Program-made: the position numbers and the translations under genes
Notes under the pieces: generated by a model
What the model saw: only the letters and a program-made list of their open reading frames with translations
Databases searched by the model: none
Told to the model about the DNA's origin: nothing
Shown here: positions 28,178 through 35,604 of the stretch, piece after piece
How positions within the stretch are numbered: position 1 is the first letter of the stretch
Layout: each line of letters begins with the position of its first letter
Source of the DNA: an uncultured Bacteroidota bacterium
GTDB taxonomy: Bacteria; Bacteroidota; Bacteroidia; UKL13-3
Direction of reading: 5' to 3'
Assembly: GCA_903897855.1 (NCBI GenBank)
Contig: CAIUDH010000108.1
Location: forward strand, 1-63,815
DNA: 63,815 bases

Positions 28178-29206
28178 ATGAATTTACAACTTAAAATAAT
28201 ATTCCTATTGATTCTCGCATACGGATGCTCAACTCCTATGAAAAGTATCAGTAAAAAAAAGATCAATAACTCCAACAAAACAGATCACATGTCAAGAGTA
28301 ATAATAGGTGCTATTTCTGGAAAGACCATTCATCTGCCAGAGGTGAATTCTACTTCAATGACGAATATCACACCCGGTAGGTTCGTTAAAAATGGGGTAC
28401 CCGCACCTGAATTTAAATTAGATAATTCTAAAGCATTACCCGATGTGTTAAGTTTTAATCGAAAATTCGGGTTGCTTATTCCTGTCACTAATACCACCAC
28501 GGAGCATGAGCTTTGGAGTATCATTCTCAATAACCAACAGCCTGGAGGTCTTGAAGGTGTGGGCATTCATACCACAAACATTCAGACACCCAAAGTGATT
28601 ATTCAGACTGAAGCCGATTTGGAGAACTTTAAGAATCTTTTTATTGCAGGCCTTGAGCGAGCCGTGGGTGAGGCACGCCTTTCCAAACCAGAATACTTGA
28701 TTATGGGCATGAGCCTAGAGCATATTTTATATGGCATGGATGAGATTAAAGGATTAATGAATAAACTTGATACTACTATATCGTGGGCTACTTGGCATGA
28801 AGCATCGGATGCCGCCTTAAAAAAATACAAAGCCAAACGCATCGGTATCATCAGTCCATTTAATAAAAAAGGAAATGAAAATGCAAAAAAGATGTTTGAA
28901 GATATGGGATACGAAGTGGTGGTAAGTTTCGGTTTCGGATGTCCTGACCTTGTTGATATTAGTCATATACCTAATTCAGCAAAAGAGGATGTCATTTTAA
29001 ATTACCTAGCAACTCCCGAAAACCGATTGGATGCGATTGTGCAATTGGGCACCAATATGAGTATGACAGAGTTGACTGAAAAACTCGAATTGAAAATCGG
29101 AATCCCTATCTTTGGCATTAATGCAGTTACTTTTTGGTATGCCTTGAGAGAAAATGGATTTGATATGCCCTTAGTTAAAGCAGGTCGACTTCTAAAAGAA
29201 TTTTAA
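28178..29206 (+). CDS. Arylmalonate decarboxylase/maleate isomerase-like lipoprotein lacking the catalytic cysteines
   Basis: A 342-residue protein of the Asp/Glu racemase superfamily with an unusual lipoprotein signal (LILAYGC lipobox, Cys17). The superfamily fold shows in FGLLIPVTNTTTEHELW at about residue 95, LIMGMSLEHILYGMD at about 175, and KRIGIISPFNKKGNENAKKMFEDMGYEV. The two positions that normally carry catalytic cysteines appear as Met/Ser (GMSLEHI) and Gly (VQLGTNMSM). The only cysteines in the protein are the lipobox Cys and one in FGFGCPDL. A cytoplasmic start at Met38 (MSRVIIGAISG) is possible and would remove the lipobox. Substrate and even enzymatic activity are uncertain. Confidence 0.7.
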   Translation: MNLQLKIIFLLILAYGCSTPMKSISKKKINNSNKTDHMSRVIIGAISGKTIHLPEVNSTSMTNITPGRFVKNGVPAPEFKLDNSKALPDVLSFNRKFGLLIPVTNTTTEHELWSIILNNQQPGGLEGVGIHTTNIQTPKVIIQTEADLENFKNLFIAGLERAVGEARLSKPEYLIMGMSLEHILYGMDEIKGLMNKLDTTISWATWHEASDAALKKYKAKRIGIISPFNKKGNENAKKMFEDMGYEVVVSFGFGCPDLVDISHIPNSAKEDVILNYLATPENRLDAIVQLGTNMSMTELTEKLELKIGIPIFGINAVTFWYALRENGFDMPLVKAGRLLKEF

Positions 29207-29345
29207 GTATCAATTCAAACTAGCATTAGCGATCATCATCGTTATGAAGAAAAAATAAGAATAGTGAGATGCTTAAATCAATGCTCTGAAAAGTTAAAGA
29301 GCTATATTATTTTTAATCATTTGACACCATTAAATTCGACCCTAA

Positions 29346-29543
29346 ATGTATCCTTACCATAATAAAATAAAGCAGCGTATTCAAAATAATGAACTCACAG
29401 GATATGAATATGTAGATACATACAAACAGATCAGTCCATGTCTCGTTTTGTATTTTTCTACAGAGCCCAAAACCAGACCCATTAGGCAGCATCGGTTCGA
29501 CGAATATGAAATAATTTTAAAAGAATCTATGAAAGTTAAATAG
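29346..29543 (+). CDS. Small conserved-looking hypothetical protein
   Basis: A 65-residue soluble protein. The sequence is rich in ordinary coding residues with a structured core (ISPCLVLYFSTEP followed by RPIRQHRFDEYE) and no signal peptide. It resembles short hypothetical proteins that I recall in Bacteroidota with a PYHNKIKQRI start and an RPIR-HRF-EY end, but that is memory, not a search. It sits 36 bp ahead of tspO on the same strand and may be co-transcribed. Function is unknown. Confidence 0.6.
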   Translation: MYPYHNKIKQRIQNNELTGYEYVDTYKQISPCLVLYFSTEPKTRPIRQHRFDEYEIILKESMKVK

Positions 29544-29578
29544 TATTGAAATTGTCCTCTAAACCACTTTAAAACCCA

Positions 29579-30037
29579 ATGATTTATAGGCTCATTATTT
29601 TCTTAGTACTCAATTTTGGGGCACTTGCCCTCGGAGGAATATTTACAAGTAAAGGAGTTTCTTCCATCTGGTATACGAGCATTGCTAAAGCCCCCTGGAC
29701 ACCTCCTGGATGGGTTTTTGGGGCTGCATGGACCCTCATCATGATTTGCTTCACTGTTTACATGGCGTATGCATGGCCCTTGATTGAAAACAAAAAACTA
29801 CTCCTTGGCTTATATGTCACCCAATGGATATTGAATGTAGGATGGAACCCCATTTTCTTTTATTACCATCAGGTATTCGCAGGTTTGCTTACTATAAGCG
29901 CACTTACGGCTCTAGTAGGATTAATGCTTTTCTTTTATTGGACTGATATGAAGTTAGCCTCCATTTTAATTGTGCCGTATCTAATTTGGTTAATCATTGC
30001 CACCTCGTTGAATTATTTTATCTACTTAAAAAACTAA
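29579..30037 (+). CDS. tspO: TspO/MBR family tryptophan-rich sensory protein
   Basis: A 152-residue five-helix membrane protein. The signature WTPPGWVFGAAWTLI is at about residues 40-54, followed by YMAYAWPL, WILNVGWNPIFFYYHQ and a final helix ending in NYFIYLKN. TspO proteins bind tetrapyrroles and influence their handling or oxidative degradation. The length is standard. It has no carotenoid or photolyase neighbour here, which is the other common context. Molecular role in this organism is unknown. Confidence 0.95.
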   Translation: MIYRLIIFLVLNFGALALGGIFTSKGVSSIWYTSIAKAPWTPPGWVFGAAWTLIMICFTVYMAYAWPLIENKKLLLGLYVTQWILNVGWNPIFFYYHQVFAGLLTISALTALVGLMLFFYWTDMKLASILIVPYLIWLIIATSLNYFIYLKN

Positions 30038-30228
30038 TTCAAAAACGAAAAACACGCATCTAGCAACAACCACACGATAGAACCAAACTCAACAATTTCA
30101 TGGTTCTCTGCATTCGCAATCTGCGCATTTATATCACTTCATAAGGCAAAAAACGAGTAAATTTAGAAATAACAACGCTTTATTCTACGGTTTGATTTTC
30201 GGCATATTTATACCTTTCTGAAAATATA

Positions 30229-30277
30229 TTTGCACCATCTCACAATTATCTATTATATTTGTAAGTGAATACTCACT
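30229..30277 (+). promoter_or_regulatory. Bacteroidota promoter with overlapping inverted repeat (candidate TetR operator)
   Basis: TTTG at 30229-30232 and a perfect TATATTTG at 30254-30261 are separated by 21 bases, an excellent match to the Bacteroidota consensus. Directly downstream, AGTGA-ATAC-TCACT (30264-30277) is an inverted repeat placed across the expected transcription start. TetR-family repressors often bind such GTGA/TCAC palindromes in their own promoters, so autoregulation by the TetR protein at 30464 is the natural reading. Confidence 0.6.
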
Positions 30278-30286
30278 AACATTGTG

Positions 30287-30418
30287 ATGAACAACAATAA
30301 CAAACATCGATATTGGATTACACTCCATCGCACTTTTAAGGACACGAAACGTTCACTTTACATACCACTTGGTTTAGGTTATTTAAAGCAAGTTGCATTA
30401 GCTACTTCAGTAATTTAG
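30287..30418 (+). CDS. Possible 43-residue leader ORF
   Basis: An ATG-initiated frame of 43 residues (MNNNNKHRYWITLHRTFKD..., ending in ALATSVI) lies between the operon promoter and tetR. It starts about 20 bases after the predicted transcription start. No homology is recognised and no membrane segment is clear. It could be a leader peptide or chance. Confidence 0.25.
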   Translation: MNNNNKHRYWITLHRTFKDTKRSLYIPLGLGYLKQVALATSVI

Positions 30419-30463
30419 GGTGGAATGACGTTATAAAAAATAATCATTAAACAAATAAAAAAA

Positions 30464-31051
30464 ATGACATCATCAATTTCTGATAGACAACTGGAAATCA
30501 TAGAAGCAGCAGGAAAAATATTGACGACTTCGGGAGTAAGTGGCTTAACCATTAAGAATCTTGCTAAGGAAATGAAGTTCTCTGAAAGTGCTATTTACAG
30601 GCATTTTGCAAGCAAGGAAGAAATAATTATTGCTTTACTCGAATATCTTGCTAAGAGTATGGATGCACGCTATTCTAATGTAATTACAAGCGAGCAGTTA
30701 CCCGAAGAAAAATTCACTATCCTGTTTCAAAATCAATTTTCCTTTTTCAAAAAGCACCCTCATTTTGCAGTCGCGGTATTTTCTGACGGACTGATGGAAG
30801 AAAGCCAACGCATAAATGAAACCATTTTGAGAATAATGGATGTTAAAATGAAACATTTAATACCCATAATAAAGGAAGGGCAGCGAAATAAGATATTTAC
30901 AAACTCAATAACCGCTACCGAGCTAGTCCAGATCGTAATGGGCAGCATTAGACTTCTGATGTTTAAGTGGCGTGTATCGAATTTCGAATTCGATATCAAA
31001 AAAGCCGGAAATAAAACGATAAAATCCTTACTTACTTTATTACAATCTTAA
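30464..31051 (+). CDS. TetR/AcrR-family transcriptional regulator
   Basis: A 195-residue TetR-type regulator. The helix-turn-helix is at about residues 25-58 (GLTIKNLAKEMKFSESAIYRHFASKEEII). The C-terminal ligand-binding region contains FFKKHPHFAVAVFSDGLMEE and GQRNKIFTNSITATELVQIVMGSIRLLMFKW, typical of efflux-linked members. It is the first full gene of the operon that ends with the RND pump, 5 bp ahead of the next gene, so it very likely represses this operon through the inverted repeat at 30264-30277. Ligand unknown. Confidence 0.93.
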   Translation: MTSSISDRQLEIIEAAGKILTTSGVSGLTIKNLAKEMKFSESAIYRHFASKEEIIIALLEYLAKSMDARYSNVITSEQLPEEKFTILFQNQFSFFKKHPHFAVAVFSDGLMEESQRINETILRIMDVKMKHLIPIIKEGQRNKIFTNSITATELVQIVMGSIRLLMFKWRVSNFEFDIKKAGNKTIKSLLTLLQS

Positions 31052-31055
31052 TCGC

Positions 31056-31535
31056 ATGGAAAAACCCACTTTAGCAACAGAAGAAATCCTTTCAAAGAGG
31101 AGAGGAACAACGAATGGGAAACTGCCCAAAGCTATTGAATTAGCAGGCGATGTATTCCCTGATTTAGTTGCAGAACATTTTCACAGTAGCGCATTCGCAA
31201 TGCCTCAAAATGGAGCACTGAATACTGAGACCAGGGTACTGATATACCTTGCAGTAGCCTTGGCTACTGATAGCAAGGCATCTATTGAAGCGATGATGAA
31301 CAAGGCTAAAATGCAAAATATTAGCAACGAGAAAATTTTAGATGCTTTTAAAATTGCTCGGCATGCGGAAGCTACGAGCGTGTTGGGTAAAGCGGAAATT
31401 TTATTTGAAAAATTTAAAAATGATTTATTTGGATACCTTAGAAGCATCAGAGAATACTCCAAAAATTTGATTATTCATGGTGATCCAGGGATCCTAAAAT
31501 CAAGGCATCCCTCCTTCCTGAAAGAGGCACAATAA
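31056..31535 (+). CDS. Carboxymuconolactone decarboxylase/AhpD-fold-like protein without cysteines
   Basis: A 159-residue helical protein. The core ALNTETRVLIYLAVALATDSKASIEAMMNKAKMQ and EKILDAFKIARHAEATSVLGKAE resembles the CMD/AhpD helical fold, including the conserved A-x-A-x-D helix pattern. It contains no cysteine at all, so the CxxC peroxidase chemistry of AhpD is excluded. It starts 4 bp after tetR and ends 29 bp ahead of the flavoprotein. A role as a helper or sensor in the operon is speculation. Family call is moderate. Confidence 0.65.
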   Translation: MEKPTLATEEILSKRRGTTNGKLPKAIELAGDVFPDLVAEHFHSSAFAMPQNGALNTETRVLIYLAVALATDSKASIEAMMNKAKMQNISNEKILDAFKIARHAEATSVLGKAEILFEKFKNDLFGYLRSIREYSKNLIIHGDPGILKSRHPSFLKEAQ

Positions 31536-31564
31536 AATTTAACTACACTTAAAAACAACGTATC

Positions 31565-33025
31565 ATGTCGAAAATTCTTATTCTCGGAGCAGGCATTGCA
31601 GGACACTCTGCTGCATCACATTTAAGACGAAAACTTTCTAAAGAGCATGAAATACTGGTAGTTTCTCCAAACCGAAATTATCAATGGGTGCCCTCTAATA
31701 TATGGGTAGGTATCGGCCGAATGAAAGCAGAAGAAGTTTTCTTTCCTTTAGAACCATTATACAGGAGAAAAAGTATTGGTTACAAACAAGCGAAAGTAGT
31801 TTCTTTTCATCCAGAAGGCAAGGTCACTGAAACGAAACCTTTTGTAACAATTGAATATCTCTTTGGAGAAAAAGCAGGGATTCAAGAAAATATAAATTAT
31901 GATTTTGTCATTAATGCCACCGGTCCAAAACTTGCCTTTGAATTAACGGAAGGCTTGAATCCTGGTAGCCATAAAGCGTATTCGGTATGCACCTATGAAC
32001 ATGCTACTGAGGCCTCTGACGCATTGCATAAGTTAATTTCAGAGACTAAATCCTCAAACAAAAAAGCAAAAATATTAATCGGTACGGGACACGCGAAAGC
32101 TACTTGTCAGGGCGCAGCCTTTGAATATATTTTAAATGTAGAAAAAGAATTGGTGCGATTTGGAGTAAGAGATAAAATAGAATTGACCTGGATTACGAAC
32201 GAAAATGAATTGGGCGATTTTGGTATGGATGGAATGCTTTTAACCTATGGCAGCCAAACAATGAAATCGAGTGAAATGGTTGAAATGGTTTTTGCAGATC
32301 GTGGTATTAAATGGATTTTGGGTGCTGGAGTTTCCAAAATTGAAGATGGAATTGCTCACTACGAAAATCTGGATGGAGAGTACAGAACTGAAACCTATGA
32401 CTTTGCCATGCTAATTCCTGCATTTTCTGGTCATGGATTTAAAGCTTATGATAGAGAAGAAAATGATGTGACCAGCAAACTATTCAAAGGATTCATGATC
32501 GTAGATGCTGACTATACCTCAAAACCTTATGAAGAATGGTCAGTACAAGACTGGCCTGAAACATATCAAAATCCAAGCTATCCTAACATTTTTGCTCCAG
32601 GCATTGCCTTTGCTCCTCCTCATAGCATCTCTAAACCAAGAAAAAGTAAAAACGGTACAGCTATTTTTCCCTCTCCCCCTCGTACAGGAATGCCATCAGG
32701 CATCACTGCTAAGATAGTAGCAGACAATATTATCGACCTAATTAAGCATGGCAAATTAGCCATTCTACAAAAAGGCTCCATGGGAAATATGGGAGCTGCA
32801 TGTATCGCTTCTGCTGGATATGGTATGACTCAAGGCAGCGGTATAAGCATAACCACTTTCCCCATCGTTCCTGATTATAAAAAATATCCAACCACACAAG
32901 GCCGTGATTTGAAGCGAACTTTTGGTGATATAGGGCTTGCAGGGCATTGGTTGAAATTGACCTTACATTATGCCTTTATCTATAAAGCCAAAATGCATCC
33001 ATTTTGGTGGTTAATCCCTGAATAA
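31565..33025 (+). CDS. Sulfide:quinone oxidoreductase-like flavoprotein
   Basis: A 486-residue two-dinucleotide-domain FAD enzyme. The FAD-binding GAGIAGHSAASHLRR is at residues 8-22. The Tyr-Gln-Trp-Val-Pro stretch (NYQWVPSNIWVGIG) is typical of SQR-like proteins. Three cysteines stand at places comparable to the SQR redox/persulfide cysteines: Cys142 (YSVCTYEHA), Cys181 (ATCQGAAFE) and Cys413 (GAACIASAG). The C-terminus ends in an aromatic, probably membrane-touching helix (KMHPFWWLIPE), as in SQRs that dock to the membrane quinone pool. SQR oxidises sulfide to polysulfide or persulfide and reduces quinone. Its place between a TetR regulator and an RND pump is unusual for the family. Confidence 0.82.
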   Translation: MSKILILGAGIAGHSAASHLRRKLSKEHEILVVSPNRNYQWVPSNIWVGIGRMKAEEVFFPLEPLYRRKSIGYKQAKVVSFHPEGKVTETKPFVTIEYLFGEKAGIQENINYDFVINATGPKLAFELTEGLNPGSHKAYSVCTYEHATEASDALHKLISETKSSNKKAKILIGTGHAKATCQGAAFEYILNVEKELVRFGVRDKIELTWITNENELGDFGMDGMLLTYGSQTMKSSEMVEMVFADRGIKWILGAGVSKIEDGIAHYENLDGEYRTETYDFAMLIPAFSGHGFKAYDREENDVTSKLFKGFMIVDADYTSKPYEEWSVQDWPETYQNPSYPNIFAPGIAFAPPHSISKPRKSKNGTAIFPSPPRTGMPSGITAKIVADNIIDLIKHGKLAILQKGSMGNMGAACIASAGYGMTQGSGISITTFPIVPDYKKYPTTQGRDLKRTFGDIGLAGHWLKLTLHYAFIYKAKMHPFWWLIPE

Positions 33026-33045
33026 TTTTTAACAAAACAACAAAT

Positions 33046-33177
33046 ATGACTCACAAAATCTCAAAATCCGAACACGCAAGAATGCGAAATCAATTCATTC
33101 AGTTTTTTAAATACCTGTTTTTAAGTTTGAAAATTTTAAAAATAGTAAGTGGAGGACACGGTAGCACACGTAATTAA
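33046..33177 (+). CDS. 43-residue basic small protein in the efflux operon
   Basis: An ATG-started frame of 43 residues, 20 bp after the flavoprotein and 17 bp before the tolC-like gene. It has a basic N-terminus (MTHKISKSEHARMRNQ), a central hydrophobic/aromatic helix (FIQFFKYLFLSLKILKIV) and a GGHGSTRN tail. The amphipathic or membrane helix followed by a GHGxTR tail looks like a real small membrane-associated protein, and the operon position supports it. I have a faint memory of similar short proteins beside SQR-like genes in Bacteroidota but cannot verify it. Confidence 0.55.
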   Translation: MTHKISKSEHARMRNQFIQFFKYLFLSLKILKIVSGGHGSTRN

Positions 33178-33194
33178 ACAACAAAATTAACACT

Positions 33195-34514
33195 ATGAAA
33201 TTAATTAAAAATTGTTTTACTCTATTATTCATAATAATAGCAATTAACACTAACTATGCACAGGTTTGGTCCATTCAACAATGCATTGATACAGCCCAAG
33301 TTCGCAATAAAAATTTGCAGATAAGTAGAAATAACATTTCTATTGGTGAGCAAAAAGCGAAGGAAGCTAAAGCGAGCTTAATTCCGAAAGTGAATGGGAG
33401 TGCGGATTACAAATATTTCACCAATTTGCCTTATCAGTTAATGCCATTGTCTGTTTTCGGTGGTCCTGATGGCAAATTTAAAGAAGCACAATTTGGAGTA
33501 CCACATAACATCAACGCCAATTTGCAATTGTCAATGCCATTGTATAATCCACAAGTTTATGGAGCAATACAAACCACGAAAATCGCATCAGCACTGACCG
33601 AATTACAGTACCTGAGAACCGAAGAACAAGTTTATTTCGAAATATATAATCTTTACTATAATGCACAAATCTTGCTTCATCAATTCGCTTTTCTGGATAG
33701 TAACTTAATCAATGCCGAGAAACTCCTTACCAACACACAGCTACTTCATGAACAATTACTTGCCAAAGAAACCGATGTAAGTAAGGTGAAATTGCAAGTG
33801 GCGCAATTAGCAACACAACAAGAAAGTATCCGGAGTAAATACGAACAAGTGCTGAATGCAATAAAATTTGCATTGGGCCTTTCTATTGAACAAAATCTTC
33901 AAATTGATCCAAAAATTCAATTCCAAAACACACGTGAATATGCATCTTCCTCCACGATCGATATTCGAATCGTAAAAACCCAGAATCAAATATTGTCGAG
34001 TGAACTTAGCATATTAAACAAATCAAGATTTTTGCCATCATTAAATATTTTCGGAAGCTATGGCACAACAGGTTTTGGATACACTAAAGCACCGAACGAT
34101 TTTCTAAAATTCTATCCCATTGGTTTTACTGGCACTCAACTCTCATATCCTTTATTTAATGGCACTGTTACTCACAGAAAAATAAATCAGAAAAAACTCG
34201 AACTTGAAAATAGTCAGATTCAAATTGGATTACTCACCGACCAAAATAACATGCAGGTTGAAAATGCGAAACTGCAAAGATCAGTTTTGGAGAAATCAAT
34301 AATAACCACGACACAACAAATTACACTAGCTCAAACAATTTACGAGCAAACGACAATCCAACAAAAACAAGGAACCGCTAACTTAACAGAGGTATTGTTA
34401 GCCAATAACACCTTGCGTGAAGCACAACAAACTTACCTCATGACTGTCATAGAATTTCTAAAATCAGATTTAGAATTAAAAAAATTAACAGGAAATATTT
34501 CCAAAACTAAATAA
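33195..34514 (+). CDS. TolC-family outer-membrane efflux protein
   Basis: A 439-residue OEP-type protein with signal peptide (TLLFIIIAINTNYAQ). Two long helical hairpins with TolC-like heptads are visible: YLRTEEQVYFEIYNLYYNAQILLHQ and the late QQITLAQTIYEQTTIQQKQGTANLTEVLLANNTLREAQQTYL. The beta-barrel-side motif LNIFGSYGTTGFGY lies between. It forms the outer-membrane channel of the tripartite pump encoded with the next two genes. Confidence 0.93.
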   Translation: MKLIKNCFTLLFIIIAINTNYAQVWSIQQCIDTAQVRNKNLQISRNNISIGEQKAKEAKASLIPKVNGSADYKYFTNLPYQLMPLSVFGGPDGKFKEAQFGVPHNINANLQLSMPLYNPQVYGAIQTTKIASALTELQYLRTEEQVYFEIYNLYYNAQILLHQFAFLDSNLINAEKLLTNTQLLHEQLLAKETDVSKVKLQVAQLATQQESIRSKYEQVLNAIKFALGLSIEQNLQIDPKIQFQNTREYASSSTIDIRIVKTQNQILSSELSILNKSRFLPSLNIFGSYGTTGFGYTKAPNDFLKFYPIGFTGTQLSYPLFNGTVTHRKINQKKLELENSQIQIGLLTDQNNMQVENAKLQRSVLEKSIITTTQQITLAQTIYEQTTIQQKQGTANLTEVLLANNTLREAQQTYLMTVIEFLKSDLELKKLTGNISKTK

Positions 34515-34522
34515 TTGTTATC

Positions 34523-35593
34523 ATGAATTCAAAAACAACCATCTTCAAAAGAGTAATCTATATTATCATACCATTGATAATTATTGTTTTGGTAATAACC
34601 AAGCTGAAAAACAACAAACAAATAACACAAAATAAAATTTATCAATACGATAAAGATGAAGCTATCAATGTGATGACAGACACACTTCAATATGAAAATG
34701 TGAATACTGAACTATCCTTTTCAGGAACATTTGAGCCAAATAAGGAAACAAAAATAAGTGCTGAAATTCAGGGGAAAATAAATACTATTTTAGTTGACAA
34801 TGGGAGTGTGGTAAATAAAGATCAAGCGTTGGTTCTATTGGATAATTCTTTGCTTAAACTGCAATTACAATCGATAGAAGTGCAACTAGAAGGACTGGCC
34901 GCAGATGTAAAACGTTATACCATCTTAGCTAAAGCAGACGCTATTCAGGGTGTCCAATTAGAAAAATCTGTTTTGGGATTAAAAGCAGCGAAAGTGCAAA
35001 AAGCCATTGTGACAGAACAAATTAATAAAACCATAATCAAAGCCCCTTTTAACGGGGTCGTAACGGCGAAACTACTTGAAGAAGGAGCGTTTGCTGCGCC
35101 CGGTGTTCCATTACTTCAGATTACAGACATTACAAATTTAAAATTTACAATAAATGTTTCAGAAAATGATTTAAGCCAATTTTATATCAATCAGATTTAT
35201 TATATTACAGTAGATGCGGATGCTGAAATCTTATTGCCTGGAAAAGCACTTGTAATTGGCAGTAAGGCCAATATAGGAAGTAGTTTCCCTGTTCAGTTTG
35301 CAGTCAATAACACAGCCGATCTGAAAATAAAATCAGGAATGTTTGGCCATGTAAAATCAAAAATAGAAACAAAAGAAAAAGGCATTCTGATTCCATCCTC
35401 GGCGATGGTGGGCACTGCCAGTCAACCTCAAGTGTATTTGATTAAAGAGGGTAGAGCCACCTTACAAAATATCGTTATTTCTAAAAACATATTGAACATG
35501 ACTGTGGTGTCAAATGGATTAAGCACTGGAGATATCATGGTAACCAATGGCTTTATCAATCTTTTTAACGGTGCCCGTGTAGTTATTAAATAA
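34523..35593 (+). CDS. RND efflux periplasmic adaptor (membrane fusion protein)
   Basis: A 356-residue HlyD/MFP-type adaptor. A single N-terminal membrane anchor (VIYIIIPLIIIVLVITKL) is followed by a lipoyl-like half-motif (ISAEIQGKINTILVDNGSVVNKDQALVLLD), a short helical hairpin, and the second lipoyl half (IKAPFNGVVTAKLLEEGAFAAPGVPLLQI). The beta-barrel and membrane-proximal domains follow (GILIPSSAMVG). It bridges the TolC-like and RND proteins; the genes are 8 and 11 bp apart. Confidence 0.95.
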   Translation: MNSKTTIFKRVIYIIIPLIIIVLVITKLKNNKQITQNKIYQYDKDEAINVMTDTLQYENVNTELSFSGTFEPNKETKISAEIQGKINTILVDNGSVVNKDQALVLLDNSLLKLQLQSIEVQLEGLAADVKRYTILAKADAIQGVQLEKSVLGLKAAKVQKAIVTEQINKTIIKAPFNGVVTAKLLEEGAFAAPGVPLLQITDITNLKFTINVSENDLSQFYINQIYYITVDADAEILLPGKALVIGSKANIGSSFPVQFAVNNTADLKIKSGMFGHVKSKIETKEKGILIPSSAMVGTASQPQVYLIKEGRATLQNIVISKNILNMTVVSNGLSTGDIMVTNGFINLFNGARVVIK

Positions 35594-35604
35594 AATTAGC
35601 GCAA

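Larger units (their letters stand above)
30038..30463. other. Intergenic region carrying the tetR-RND operon promoter
   Basis: A 426-bp gap. The first 190 bases show nothing recognisable. The second half holds the promoter and operator-like repeat at 30229-30277 and a 44-codon open frame at 30287-30418, both listed separately. Confidence 0.6.

Noticed and set aside
31056..31535. AhpD peroxidase in the efflux operon
   Set aside because: The protein has no cysteine, so AhpD disulfide chemistry is impossible; only a fold-level resemblance is kept.
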